Source of the DNA: Ruegeria marisrubri
GTDB taxonomy: Bacteria > Pseudomonadota > Alphaproteobacteria > Rhodobacterales > Rhodobacteraceae
Reading direction: 5' to 3'
Assembly: GCF_001507595.1 (NCBI RefSeq)
Contig: NZ_LQBQ01000037.1
Span: forward strand, 124,001 to 188,000
Length of the DNA stretch: 64,000 bases
Positions 1 through 8,402 of the stretch are shown piece after piece (position 1 is the first letter of the stretch; each line of letters starts with the position of its first letter). Made by a program: the position numbers and the translations under genes. The notes under the pieces were generated by a model, which saw nothing but the letters and a program-made list of their open reading frames with translations, was not told the DNA's origin and did not search any database.

Positions 1-1165
1 AATCGGGGTGGAATAGATCTACATCCAACGGCTGGAACTCCAGCCCGAACAGGCGGTTGGCGCAGGCAAACGAGGCCTCGATCATCCGCTCAAGCTGCAG
101 ATAGGGCTTCAGCGCCGCCTCATCGAGATCATGCTCGGCCTTGCGCCGCTTTTCCGCGTAATAACGCCAGTCCCATGCCTCCAGCGGACCGTTGACCCCG
201 TCGGCGCGCAGCATCTCGGTCATCGCCTCGGCATCAGCCTCGGCTCGGGCTTTCGCGGGCTCCCACACCTGCATCAGCAGATCGCGCACCCGGTCCGGCG
301 TGCGGGCCATTTCGGTTTCCAGCTTGTATTCGGCGAAATTGTCATAACCGAGCAGCCTGGCGCGCTCTTCGCGCAGCTTCAGGATCTCGGCCGCGATGGC
401 GCGGTTGTCGGTCGCGCCACCATTGGCCCCGCGCGCGGCCCAGGCACGATAGGCTTTCTCGCGCAGATCCCGGCGCGGCGAGAATTGCAAAAACGGCACG
501 ATCAGCGAGCGCGACAGGGTGACCACCGGCCCCTCGGCCCCCTTTTCCCGCCCCGCCGCGCGGGCCGCATCGACGACGAAATCGGGCAGGCCGGCCAAGT
601 CCTCTTCGGCCAGCGGCATGAACCAGTCGCGCTCATCCGCCAGAAGGTTCTGGGTGAAGGCGGTGCCGAGGCTCGCCAGACGCGCCTTGATCTCTTTCAT
701 CCGCTCTTCCTCGGCCCCCTCCAGCGCCGCGCCGGCCCGGACGAAACTGCGATGGGTCAGCATCAGAACCCGCTGCTGTTCCTCCGTCAGGTCCAACTCC
801 TCACGCCTCTCCCAGAGATCCGCCACGCGGCGGAACAGGGCCTTGTTGGCCGAAATCTCCGAGTAATGCGCAGCAAGCTTTGGGGAAAATTCGCGCTGCA
901 GTGCCTCGCGCGTCGGGTTGCTGTCGGCCCCGGCCACGGTGAAGAACACCGACAGCACCTTGTCCAGATCTTCGCCCGATGCCTCGAGCGCCTCGACGGT
1001 ATTGGCAAAGCTGGGCGCGTCGGGATCGTTGGCGATCGCGTCGATCTCGGCGCGGTGAGACGCCAGCGCCTGCTCGAGCGCGGGCGCGAAATCCTCGTCG
1101 CTGATCTGTGCGAAGGGGGCGATTTCAAACGGTGTCCGCCAGTCGGCAAGGATCGGGTTGGTCAT
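1..1165 (-). CDS. M3 family metallopeptidase (oligopeptidase A / peptidyl-dipeptidase Dcp type), C-terminus outside window
   Basis: The first 388 codons of a cytosolic zinc oligopeptidase are present; the rest lies beyond the left edge. The N-terminus (MTNPILADWRTPFEIAPF, then an all-helical region rich in Glu, Arg and Ala) matches the helical N-domain of M3 peptidases such as Dcp and OpdA, which are about 680 residues long. The HExxH zinc motif would lie off the window, so catalysis cannot be confirmed. The family degrades short peptides, including cleaved signal peptides. The start was chosen because AAGGAGA sits about 5 bases upstream of the ATG. The gene is divergent from the PLP enzyme at 1306. 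The family call is firm; choosing between Dcp and OpdA is not possible here. Confidence 0.85.
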   Translation of the reverse strand, partial: MTNPILADWRTPFEIAPFAQISDEDFAPALEQALASHRAEIDAIANDPDAPSFANTVEALEASGEDLDKVLSVFFTVAGADSNPTREALQREFSPKLAAHYSEISANKALFRRVADLWERREELDLTEEQQRVLMLTHRSFVRAGAALEGAEEERMKEIKARLASLGTAFTQNLLADERDWFMPLAEEDLAGLPDFVVDAARAAGREKGAEGPVVTLSRSLIVPFLQFSPRRDLREKAYRAWAARGANGGATDNRAIAAEILKLREERARLLGYDNFAEYKLETEMARTPDRVRDLLMQVWEPAKARAEADAEAMTEMLRADGVNGPLEAWDWRYYAEKRRKAEHDLDEAALKPYLQLERMIEASFACANRLFGLEFQPLDVDLFHPD

Positions 1166-1305
1166 GCGTATCTCCTTTGCCGCCAAGCTAGGAGCGCGGC
1201 CCCCGATGGTCCAGAGGCGACGCGCACAAAACGACGCCGCCCGTCGCGAAGTGGCTTGCATCCCGCGCGTGGCCCAAGCAGGCTCGGCGCGAAGGGAGAT
1301 CTGAC

Positions 1306-2517
1306 ATGACGAAAAGCAACCGGCACGCCGGGCCAATGACCACAGCCATTCACGCGGGCAACCCGCCGGATCCTTCCACCAAAGCCTCGGCCCCGCCGAT
1401 CCACATGAGTTCGACCTATCTGTTGGACGACGTTGCCGGCTTTTCGGCCCACGACCTGACCCCGGACAGCCCCTATGCCTATTCCCGCTGGGCCAACCCG
1501 ACCGTTGCGGGGCTTGAGGCCAAGATCGCGGCCTTGCAGGGCACCGAAGCATGTCTCGCCACCGCCTCGGGGATGGCGGCGGCCGCCGCGATCTTCTTCA
1601 CCTTCCTGTCGGCGGGCGATCACCTGGTCATCTCGGATGTCTCCTATGCGGGTGTGGCGGAACTGGCCCGCGAGACGCTGCCGCGAATGGGGATCGAGGT
1701 GAGCCCGGTCAACATGTCGGACATCGAGGCCGTGGCGGCGGCGATCCGGCCCAATACCCGCCTCATCCACACCGAGACACCCGTGAACCCGATCGGGCGG
1801 CTGACCGACCTTGCGGCGGTATCAGAACTGGCGCGGCAGGCGGGGGCGCTGTTGAGCTGCGACGCCACCTTTGCCTCGCCGCTGGGCCTGGACACGGTGG
1901 CGCTGGGGGTTGATCTGACCATGCACTCGACCACGAAATACATCGGCGGGCACGGCGATGCGGTCGGCGGCGCGGTGGCGGGGCCTGCGGATCTGGTCGC
2001 ACGGATGCGGGCCGAGGCGGCCATCCATCACGGCGGCGTCCTGTCGCCCTTCAATGCATGGCTGATCGCGCGCGGGGCCTCGACCCTGCCCTTGCGGATG
2101 AAGGCGCATCAGGCCGGGGCGCAGGCCGTTGCCGAGTGGCTGGAGGCCGACCCCCGCGTGACGCGGGTAATCTATCCGGGTCTGGCCTCGCACCCGCAGG
2201 CGGAACTGGCGGCGCGGCAGATGAGCAATACCTCGGGCATGATTTCCTTCCAGGTGGGCGATGCCGCCACCGGTGAGCGCATGGCCCGCCAGATGATCGA
2301 ACGCTTGGAGGTCGTCCACTATGCCGTGTCGCTTGGCCACCACCGCAGCCTGATCTTCTGGATGGGAACCGAAGGGCTGATGGACACCTCCTTCAAGCTG
2401 GAAGGGAAGCAACTGGAGGATTACCGCGCCTATGCCGGCGACGGGATTTTCCGGCTGTCCGTGGGGCTGGAAGATGCCGAGGACCTGATCGCCGATCTTG
2501 ACCGCGCCCTGGGCTGA
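1306..2517 (+). CDS. Cys/Met metabolism PLP-dependent enzyme (cystathionine gamma-synthase/lyase or methionine gamma-lyase type)
   Basis: A 403-residue fold-type I PLP enzyme of the trans-sulfuration family. The Schiff-base lysine is Lys211 in HSTTKYIGGHGD, the family signature, and the substrate-phosphate/PLP region YSRWANPT lies near residue 60. The family performs gamma-elimination or gamma-replacement on homocysteine, cystathionine or methionine. Nothing visible fixes the substrate; roseobacters use a related methionine gamma-lyase to release methanethiol, so that remains possible. An AAGGGAG ribosome site precedes the ATG. The gene is monocistronic, with the convergent moeB-like gene behind a pair of hairpins. 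Confidence 0.85.
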   Translation: MTKSNRHAGPMTTAIHAGNPPDPSTKASAPPIHMSSTYLLDDVAGFSAHDLTPDSPYAYSRWANPTVAGLEAKIAALQGTEACLATASGMAAAAAIFFTFLSAGDHLVISDVSYAGVAELARETLPRMGIEVSPVNMSDIEAVAAAIRPNTRLIHTETPVNPIGRLTDLAAVSELARQAGALLSCDATFASPLGLDTVALGVDLTMHSTTKYIGGHGDAVGGAVAGPADLVARMRAEAAIHHGGVLSPFNAWLIARGASTLPLRMKAHQAGAQAVAEWLEADPRVTRVIYPGLASHPQAELAARQMSNTSGMISFQVGDAATGERMARQMIERLEVVHYAVSLGHHRSLIFWMGTEGLMDTSFKLEGKQLEDYRAYAGDGIFRLSVGLEDAEDLIADLDRALG

Positions 2518-2541
2518 GCCAAGAGGCGCTCCCGCCCCCGC

Positions 2542-2600
2542 AGGCGCATCGGGGATGCGCCTTGGCGGCGTTGGGCGGGGCCGCGCGCCAAGGCGCGCGG
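2542..2600. terminator. Pair of hairpins between convergent genes
   Basis: Two perfect stems lie back to back. The first is AGGCGCATC at 2542-2550 pairing with GATGCGCCT at 2554-2562 (loop GGG). The second is CCGCGCGC at 2581-2588 pairing with GCGCGCGG at 2593-2600 (loop CAAG). Neither has a strong T tract. They probably stop transcription from the PLP gene and the moeB-like gene respectively. Confidence 0.5.
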
Positions 2601-2609
2601 CGGTTCCGC

Positions 2610-3659
2610 CTATGTCGAAGTGCCGCCGCAGACCGGGCAATCAGCACGTTTCGACAGGGTGATCTTGCGGGACTCGCCGTAAAGCGCGTCATAGATCAGC
2701 ATTTCGCCCACCAATGGCTGGCCCGCACCGGTGATCAGCTTGATCGCCTCGACCGCCATCATCGACCCGACGACCCCCGGCAACGGCCCGATGACACCCG
2801 CCTCGGAACAGGACGGCGCAAGCCCGGCCGCCGGGGCCTCGGGGAAGATGCACTGGTAACAGGGGCCCGAACTGGCGGGGTGAAACACGCTCAACTGCCC
2901 CTCCCACTGCGCCAGCGCGCCGGAGATCAGGGGTTTTCCCAAGGCCACCGCGGTGCGGTTGGAGAGATAGCGGGTGTCGAAATTGTCGGTGCCGTCGAGG
3001 ATCAGGTCATAGTCGGCAAACAGATCGGCGGCGATGTCTTCGGTCAGCCGCCGGTGATAGGGGCGCGCGGTGACATTCGGGTTCTGCGCAACCATTGCTG
3101 CCTGAGCCGAAAACACCTTGGGCACCCCGATATCCGCGTCCCGGTGGATCACCTGCCGCTGCAGGTTCGCATTCTCGACAACGTCATCGTCGATGACCCC
3201 GACGGTGCCGACACCTGCCGCCGCCAGATATTGCAGCGCGGGCGCCCCCAACCCTCCGGCGCCGATCACCAGCACGCGGGCGTTTTTCAGCTTTTTCTGC
3301 CCGGGGCCACCGAGTTCTCGCAGCACGATATGGCGGGCATAACGTTCCAGTTCGGTATCCGAGAAGCTGCCGGGCTGTTTCTGCTGCGCCTCGGGCTTTG
3401 CCCCACCGGCCCGCTTGCGCAAAGCGGCAAGCAGCCGCCCATAAAGCAGGGCCAGCAGCGCAAAACCGCCCAGTATCAGCCATAGCGCCAGAGACCCTCC
3501 GGTGGCTTCGCGCAAGGGGTGCCCGTCCGGCAAAATGAACTGAACCAGCAGCACCCCGGCAAACAGGACGCCAACGGAGCCGAGGCGCGCCGCGCGGGAA
3601 ACGCCCATCAGATACCCAAGCCCCCAGAGCGCCGCCGCGAGGACGAATACCAGAACCAT
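2610..3659 (-). CDS. moeB: HesA/MoeB/ThiF family adenylyltransferase with N-terminal membrane segments
   Basis: A 349-residue E1-like protein that adenylates the C-terminal glycine of a small ubiquitin-fold sulfur carrier, classically MoaD for molybdopterin synthesis. The nucleotide-binding loop GAGGLG lies at about residues 133-138, followed by VIDDD. Two CxxC pairs (CYQC and the C-terminal CPVC) should bind zinc. Unusually, about 100 residues precede the ThiF domain and contain two or three hydrophobic membrane segments, so the enzyme may be membrane-anchored. It overlaps the upstream dut stop by one base (operon with coaBC and dut). MoCo supply would serve the xanthine dehydrogenase in this window, but ThiF or HesA roles cannot be excluded. 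Confidence 0.8.
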   Translation of the reverse strand: MVLVFVLAAALWGLGYLMGVSRAARLGSVGVLFAGVLLVQFILPDGHPLREATGGSLALWLILGGFALLALLYGRLLAALRKRAGGAKPEAQQKQPGSFSDTELERYARHIVLRELGGPGQKKLKNARVLVIGAGGLGAPALQYLAAAGVGTVGVIDDDVVENANLQRQVIHRDADIGVPKVFSAQAAMVAQNPNVTARPYHRRLTEDIAADLFADYDLILDGTDNFDTRYLSNRTAVALGKPLISGALAQWEGQLSVFHPASSGPCYQCIFPEAPAAGLAPSCSEAGVIGPLPGVVGSMMAVEAIKLITGAGQPLVGEMLIYDALYGESRKITLSKRADCPVCGGTST

Positions 3660-4114
3660 CAGCCGCGCCCCGTCGATCCAAAGCCACCCGCACCGCGGGC
3701 CGTGTCGCTGAGCCCTTCCGCCAGCGCGAAATCCGCTTGCACGACCGGCGCGACAACAAGCTGCGCGATCCGGTCTCCGTGGGCGATTTCGAAAACCTCC
3801 TGCCCCGCGTTCAGAACGATTACCCCAAGCGGGCCGCGATAGTCGCTGTCGATCGTGCCCGGCGTGTTGGGCAAGGTGATCCCATGCTTCAGCGCCAGCC
3901 CCGAACGCGGCCTGACCTGCACCTCGAAACCTGCCGGAATCTCGATCCGCAGACCGGTGGGGACCAGCACCCGATGTCCGGGCTCGAGCATGATCGAACC
4001 CCGGTCGGGAAGGTTGGCCCGCACATCCGCGCCAGCCGCCCCCGCCGTCTCGTAGGACGGCAGCGGAACGGCCGGATCGGCCCCTTCTTCACGGATCACA
4101 CGGATTGCCACCAT
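3659..4114 (-). CDS. dut: dUTP diphosphatase
   Basis: A 151-residue homotrimeric dUTPase that hydrolyses dUTP to dUMP, keeping uracil out of DNA and feeding dTMP synthesis. All conserved motifs are visible in order: [25 protein letters not shown] (with the nucleophile-activating Asp and the Tyr that selects uracil), GDRIAQLV and the C-terminal arm GFGSTGRG. The length is typical. It lies 55 bases downstream of coaBC, separated by a hairpin, and overlaps the moeB-like gene by one base. The coaBC-dut pairing is widespread in proteobacteria. Confidence 0.96.
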   Translation of the reverse strand: MVAIRVIREEGADPAVPLPSYETAGAAGADVRANLPDRGSIMLEPGHRVLVPTGLRIEIPAGFEVQVRPRSGLALKHGITLPNTPGTIDSDYRGPLGVIVLNAGQEVFEIAHGDRIAQLVVAPVVQADFALAEGLSDTARGAGGFGSTGRG

Positions 4115-4139
4115 CAGCGCACCCCCTGCTTCATCTTTT

Positions 4140-4163
4140 CAAAAATACTCCCGCCGGAGGCGG
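4140..4163 (-). terminator. Intercistronic hairpin with T-run after coaBC
   Basis: On the minus strand CCGCC pairs with GGCGG across a TCC loop (4163-4151) and is followed by GAGTATTTTTG. From memory, this hairpin-plus-GAGTATTTTT arrangement recurs in intergenic regions of roseobacter genomes. It sits between coaBC and dut, so it would act as a terminator or as partial attenuation within the operon. Confidence 0.5.
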
Positions 4164-4168
4164 ACCTG

Positions 4169-5365
4169 TCACCCGGTCAACGCAGCAGCGATCCGTTGCG
4201 CCAGACGCTCGGCAACCGCATCCTTGCCCATGCGCGGCCACTCTTCCGCCCCCGCATCCGTTATCAGCGTCACCGCATTCTCGGAACCGCCCATGATCCC
4301 CGTCGCGGGAGAGACATCGTTGGCCACGATCCAGTCGCAACCCTTGCGCGCGCGCTTGGCAGTCGCGTGTTCGATCACGTTGTCGGTCTCGGCGGCAAAA
4401 CCCACGACCAGCCCCGGCCGCCCTTCGCCCATCCGCGACACCCGCTTCAGAATGTCGGGGTTTTCAGTGAATTCCAGCACCGGCAAACCATCCTTGCTTT
4501 TCTTCAGCTTGCGCTCCGACGCGGCGGCCACTCGCCAGTCGGCCACGGCGGCGGCAAACACCCCGGCATCCACGGGCAGCGCCGCGTCCACTGCATCCGA
4601 CATCTCGCGTGCGCTTTCGACCCGCACGACCCGAACGCCATCGGGGGGCGGCACCTCGGCCGGGCCGGTGATGAAAACGACCTCGGCCCCGAGCGATGCC
4701 AGCGCCCTGGCCACCGCCGTGCCCTGGGCGCCCGACGAGCGGTTGGCGATGTAACGGACGGGGTCTATCGGCTCGTGCGTGGGGCCCGAAGTGACGAGAA
4801 TGCGTTTGCCAGTCAATGGCCCCTTGCCCAGCGCCGCTTCGATCGCGGCGACGATCTCCAGCGGCTCGGCCATGCGGCCCGGGCCGTGTTCGCCGCAGGC
4901 CATGTCGCCCTCGTTCGGACCGACGAACGTGATCCCGTCCGCGACAAGCTGTTCGCGGTTGCGGCGGGTCGCCGGATGTTCCCACATGCGCACGTTCATG
5001 GCCGGCGCGATCAGCACCGGCGTATCCGTCGCCATCAGCAGCGTCGACGCCAGATCGTTCGCCAGCCCCGCCACCATCTTGCCCATGAGATCCGCCGTCG
5101 CCGGCGCCACCACCACCAGATCGGCCGAGCGCGACAGCTGGATGTGACCCATCTCGGCCTCGTCGGTCAGGTCGAACAGATCGCGATAAACCTTTTCCCC
5201 CGCCAGGGCCGAAACGGAAAGCGGAGTCACGAATTCTTCGCCCGCGCGGGTCAGGACCGGCGTCACCGAGGCACCGCGTTCACGCAGCCGCCGGATCAGG
5301 TCCAGCGACTTGTAGGCGGCAATCCCGCCTCCGATGATCAGCAAGATGCGTTTCGACGCCAGCAT
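4169..5365 (-). CDS. coaBC: Bifunctional phosphopantothenoylcysteine decarboxylase / phosphopantothenate-cysteine ligase
   Basis: A 398-residue cytosolic enzyme carrying out two steps of coenzyme A synthesis. The N-terminal flavoprotein half (CoaC, about residues 1-185) shows GGIAAYKSLDLIRRL, the PAMNVRMW motif and the catalytic cysteine in ACGEHGPGRM. The C-terminal half (CoaB, about 187-398) opens with TSGPTHEPIDPVRYIANRSSG and uses CTP to ligate cysteine to 4'-phosphopantothenate. The length matches the usual fusion. It is followed by dut on the same strand. Confidence 0.96.
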   Translation of the reverse strand: MLASKRILLIIGGGIAAYKSLDLIRRLRERGASVTPVLTRAGEEFVTPLSVSALAGEKVYRDLFDLTDEAEMGHIQLSRSADLVVVAPATADLMGKMVAGLANDLASTLLMATDTPVLIAPAMNVRMWEHPATRRNREQLVADGITFVGPNEGDMACGEHGPGRMAEPLEIVAAIEAALGKGPLTGKRILVTSGPTHEPIDPVRYIANRSSGAQGTAVARALASLGAEVVFITGPAEVPPPDGVRVVRVESAREMSDAVDAALPVDAGVFAAAVADWRVAAASERKLKKSKDGLPVLEFTENPDILKRVSRMGEGRPGLVVGFAAETDNVIEHATAKRARKGCDWIVANDVSPATGIMGGSENAVTLITDAGAEEWPRMGKDAVAERLAQRIAAALTG

Positions 5366-5443
5366 TTCCAGCCTCTTTCAGTCCCCGGGTCGCCCCGACA
5401 TTATGCAAGAGCCTCGGCTTCCGCCAGCGGATAATCCGCCGCG

Positions 5444-6271
5444 TCAGCCCTGTTTCCGGAACGCCTCGCAAGGGTCTTCGCGTTCGACGGCGGGGCTGTC
5501 GAGCACGGCGTCATACTCGCCTGAAATCGCACCGTCCTCGGACTGGCCCAGCACGAAAATGCGCAGGCCCGGCTCCAGCCGCGACAGGAAGGTGGGAATG
5601 CCCCGATCCTTGCGCGCGTGGCCATTGCCGGTGATGACGACCACCGGCCCGCCAGTGTCGGCCAGCGCCTGACGTATCGCGCGGGTTAGAACTGCATCGC
5701 GCAAACGCTGGGCCGCCACGAGCTTGGGCAGCAGGTCCTGCGGGATCGCATCGCAATGCGCCGCCAGTTGATCGGCCTCGCGGGCAGCCTGTTCTTCGGG
5801 CGGCAGCGGAATGGTCAGACCGTACAGTGCCGCGTCCGCCCCCATGGCCGCAGCGGGGCCGGCCTCCATCGCGTGCTGAGCCGCCGCGCGCGGGACCATC
5901 GCTCCGTAGACCGGCGCGTCCGAGGCCTGGAACACCGGGTAGTACATGCTGAGCGGCGGCCAGCCCGACTCGGCCCAGCGCAGTATCCTGGCCAGTTCCT
6001 CAGGGTTCGTGGCCGCCTTTTGCGCAAGGCGCTGCGCGCCCTCTTCCGTGACCATTTCCCAGACAACGGCGGAAGGCTTGATCGCCTTGACCGCCTCGGT
6101 CTGGACACGGTGATGCTGTGGGTTGTCGTGGACCTCACCCAGGATCACCACGTCGGCGGCGGTCATCTGGTTCAGGATGTCATCGGGAATGAGTTCAGAC
6201 GCCACAGCCGCCCGAAACGGGGCGGCTGCGAAAACCAGGCAGGCACAGGCCAGAATCGCAAGTTGTCTCAT
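5444..6271 (-). CDS. ChaN family protein (haem-binding uptake, Tiki superfamily)
   Basis: A 275-residue exported protein with an N-terminal signal peptide (MRQLAILACACLVFAA, cleavage near AVAS). The motif ADVVILGEVHDNPQHH near residue 40 is the hallmark Glu/His motif of the ChaN/Tiki fold, and a matching VITGNGHARKDRG segment lies near residue 210. Family members have been linked to haem binding at the membrane; the fold is also that of metalloproteases, so the function here is uncertain. Its start overlaps the rpoH stop by 4 bases (ATGA), so the two are translationally coupled. Confidence 0.8.
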   Translation of the reverse strand: MRQLAILACACLVFAAAPFRAAVASELIPDDILNQMTAADVVILGEVHDNPQHHRVQTEAVKAIKPSAVVWEMVTEEGAQRLAQKAATNPEELARILRWAESGWPPLSMYYPVFQASDAPVYGAMVPRAAAQHAMEAGPAAAMGADAALYGLTIPLPPEEQAAREADQLAAHCDAIPQDLLPKLVAAQRLRDAVLTRAIRQALADTGGPVVVITGNGHARKDRGIPTFLSRLEPGLRIFVLGQSEDGAISGEYDAVLDSPAVEREDPCEAFRKQG

Positions 6272-7146
6272 GCGAGGAAGTGTTGCACCTCGCGCGATTG
6301 CGCTTCAAGGCTCTTGCGCATCTTGGAAAAGGCCGCCGCCTCGAGCTGACGCACCCTTTCCTTGGACAGGCCCAGTTCCTGGCCGAGGCTTTCCAGCGTG
6401 CGCGCCGGTTCGCGCAGCTTGCGTTCGCGCACGATGAAGCGTTCGCGCTCGTTCAGGGACTGCATCGCCGACAGCAGCCATTCGCGCAGCTGCGCGGTGT
6501 CATGGCGGTTCTCGACGGTTTCGGCGGCCTGTTCGCGATCATCTTCCAGAACATCGATCCACTCGCGCCCTTCCTCTTCCGAGGATTGCACGGCGTTCAG
6601 CGAGAAGTCCGAGCCGGCCAGACGGCCCTCCATCATCTCGACATCCCGCAGCGGGACGCCGATCTCGGCCGCGATCATCTGGTGCATCTGGTGCGAATCC
6701 AGCTTCACGCCCTCGTGCGCCGCCTCGCGCTCCAGCCGCGCCTGCACGCGACGCATGTTGAAGAAGAGCGACTTCTGCGACGAGGTCGAGCCGGTCCGCA
6801 CCATCGACCAGTTGCGCATCACATAGTCCTGGATGCTGGCCTTGATCCACCAGGTCGCATAGGTGGAGAAACGCACGCCGCGATCCGGGTCGAACTTGTC
6901 GGCGGCCTTCATCAGGCCCAGGCCGGCCTCTTGAATCAGGTCGTTCATCGGCGCGCCATACCGCTTGAACTTGGCGGCCATCGAAATCGCTAGCCGCATG
7001 TAGGCGGTGATCAGGCGGTGCAGCGCCTTTTCGTCCCGCTGGTCGCGCCAGGCATAGGCCAGCCGCCTCTCGGTTTCAGCATCGAGAAGCTCGGCCTTCA
7101 TAGCCTGCCGCGACATCGACATGTCGTGCCGGTGGTCCAAAGCCAT
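6268..7146 (-). CDS. rpoH: RNA polymerase sigma factor of the RpoH family (resembles RpoH_II)
   Basis: A 292-residue sigma-70 group 3 factor. Region 2 is clear: LAISMAAKFKRYGAPMNDLIQEA, then FDPDRGVRFSTYATWWIKASI and YVMRNWSMVR. The RpoH box region QKSLFFNMRR follows, and the region 4 HTH is ESLGQELGLSKERVRQLEAAA. The RTGSTSSQKS wording resembles the second alphaproteobacterial copy (RpoH_II), which in Rhodobacter shares heat-shock and photo-oxidative stress targets with RpoE. The start was set at the ATG preceded by GGGAGAA; an upstream in-frame ATG would add 28 residues without homology. It is coupled to the ChaN-family gene downstream. Confidence 0.92.
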   Translation of the reverse strand: MALDHRHDMSMSRQAMKAELLDAETERRLAYAWRDQRDEKALHRLITAYMRLAISMAAKFKRYGAPMNDLIQEAGLGLMKAADKFDPDRGVRFSTYATWWIKASIQDYVMRNWSMVRTGSTSSQKSLFFNMRRVQARLEREAAHEGVKLDSHQMHQMIAAEIGVPLRDVEMMEGRLAGSDFSLNAVQSSEEEGREWIDVLEDDREQAAETVENRHDTAQLREWLLSAMQSLNERERFIVRERKLREPARTLESLGQELGLSKERVRQLEAAAFSKMRKSLEAQSREVQHFLA

Positions 7147-7189
7147 GCTGTTCTCCCATGAGCATGTGCAAGAGCCGGGCTTGCCTTGT

Positions 7190-7219
7190 GGTTTTGCCGT
7201 CAGTACGCAGAACAAAACC
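7190..7219. repeat. Inverted repeat between divergent rpoH and cobU
   Basis: GGTTTTG (7190-7196) and CAAAACC (7213-7219) form a perfect 7-base inverted repeat with a 16-base spacer in the 100-base divergent promoter region. It could be an operator shared by both promoters or chance; no regulator is suggested by the sequence. Confidence 0.3.
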
Positions 7220-7246
7220 GGGTGGATCACTAGAAAGGTAATAAAT

Positions 7247-7768
7247 GTGTATCCAAGTTTAACCTTAATTCTTGGTGGCGCCGCCTCGGGGAAGTCGGCA
7301 TTTTCCGAGCAACTCGTTGATTCTACTGGGAAACCACGGGTTTATCTCGCAACATCACAAGTATTTGATGACGAGATGCGCCTGAAGGTTGAGCAGCATA
7401 TCATGCAGCGAGGCCCGGATTGGACCACGATCGAGGAACCTCTGGACCTTGGCCCGGCGCTGTCGGAACTGACGGCAGATCAGGTCTGCCTCGTGGATTG
7501 CGCGACCATGTGGCTCAGCAACCATCTGCTGGCGGAGAGCGATCTGGACAAGGCCCGGACCGATCTGCTGACTGCCCTGCGCGACTGCGAGGCGCAGGTG
7601 GTCGTCGTTTCCAACGAGGTCGGCCAAGGCATCGTTCCCGACAACGCGCTGGCGCGGAAGTTCCGCGAGGCGCAGGGCCGGTTGAACATCGCTTTGGCGG
7701 CCGAGGCCGATCTCGTGGTTCAGGTCACGGCCGGGCTGCCATTGGTGCTGAAAGGACAGCTGCCATGA
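7247..7768 (+). CDS. cobU: Bifunctional adenosylcobinamide kinase / adenosylcobinamide-phosphate guanylyltransferase
   Basis: A 173-residue enzyme (CobU/CobP) that phosphorylates adenosylcobinamide and transfers GMP to give adenosylcobinamide-GDP late in B12 nucleotide-loop assembly. It has the P-loop GGAASGKS near residue 10, WTTIEEP, and VSNEVGQGIVP near residue 120. I chose the GTG start at 7247 because AAAGG lies about 8 bases upstream and homology begins there; a longer reading frame upstream has no family similarity. It overlaps the next gene by 4 bases. The B12 product is needed by ethylmalonyl-CoA mutase, also in this window. No cobalamin riboswitch fits in the short leader. Confidence 0.92.
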   Translation: MYPSLTLILGGAASGKSAFSEQLVDSTGKPRVYLATSQVFDDEMRLKVEQHIMQRGPDWTTIEEPLDLGPALSELTADQVCLVDCATMWLSNHLLAESDLDKARTDLLTALRDCEAQVVVVSNEVGQGIVPDNALARKFREAQGRLNIALAAEADLVVQVTAGLPLVLKGQLP

Positions 7769-8343
7769 CACGATTGCATCTCGTGCGCCACGGACCGACC
7801 CATGCCAGGACCATGGTCGGCTGGTCGGATCTGCCTGCCGATCTGAGCGACCGCGCCGCGATCGAAAGGCTGTCGGCCTACCTGCCCCAGGAGGCGCTGG
7901 TCATCTCGTCCGACCTGTCCCGCGCCGCCGACACGGCCACCGCGATTCAGGGCCGCCGGCCCCGATTGCCCCACCGGACCGACCTGCGCGAAATCCATTT
8001 CGGCAGCTGGGAGTTGCGCTCCTACCCCGAGATCGAGGCCGAGGACCCCGAGCTTGCCCGCGCCTATTGGGACTATCCCGGCGAGGTGCGCCCGCCCAAG
8101 GGCGAAAGCTGGAACGACGTGCGCGCCCGTGTGGATGCCGCCATCGACACGCTTATCGCAATGCATACAGGGCAGGATTTGATCGTCGTCGCCCATTTCG
8201 GCGTCATCCTCACCCAGATCCAGCGCGCGCTGGAGCTTGACGCGCAAGAGGCGCTCTCGCACCGGATCGACAACCTGTCGGTCACCGAGATCACCCGTCT
8301 GGACACGGGATGGGACGTGGGCCGGATCAATCACCGCCCGTGA
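7765..8343 (+). CDS. Histidine phosphatase family protein (CobC-like)
   Basis: A 192-residue phosphoglycerate-mutase-fold phosphatase. The catalytic RHG motif is in LHLVRHGPTH at the N-terminus, the second histidine is in VVAHFGV near residue 145, and LREIHFGSWE near residue 75 is the family's acid-site region. It is translationally coupled to cobU (ATGA overlap), which suggests alpha-ribazole-5'-phosphate phosphatase (CobC) activity in B12 nucleotide-loop assembly. That substrate assignment rests on context only. Confidence 0.8.
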   Translation: MTRLHLVRHGPTHARTMVGWSDLPADLSDRAAIERLSAYLPQEALVISSDLSRAADTATAIQGRRPRLPHRTDLREIHFGSWELRSYPEIEAEDPELARAYWDYPGEVRPPKGESWNDVRARVDAAIDTLIAMHTGQDLIVVAHFGVILTQIQRALELDAQEALSHRIDNLSVTEITRLDTGWDVGRINHRP

Positions 8344-8402
8344 TGCAACAGCGCACAAATCGCCGTTTGGCCGGCAGCTGACGCGGCGGATATCATCGCC
8401 TG

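Noticed and set aside
131..1309. 392-codon plus-strand ORF
   Set aside because: Antisense shadow of the M3 peptidase. Composition is rich in Arg, Gly and Pro with no recognisable domain; the minus strand encodes a coherent peptidase with a good ribosome site.
7147..7246. Cobalamin riboswitch before cobU
   Set aside because: The leader is only about 100 bases and shared with the divergent rpoH promoter; no B12-box or expected long structured element is visible.
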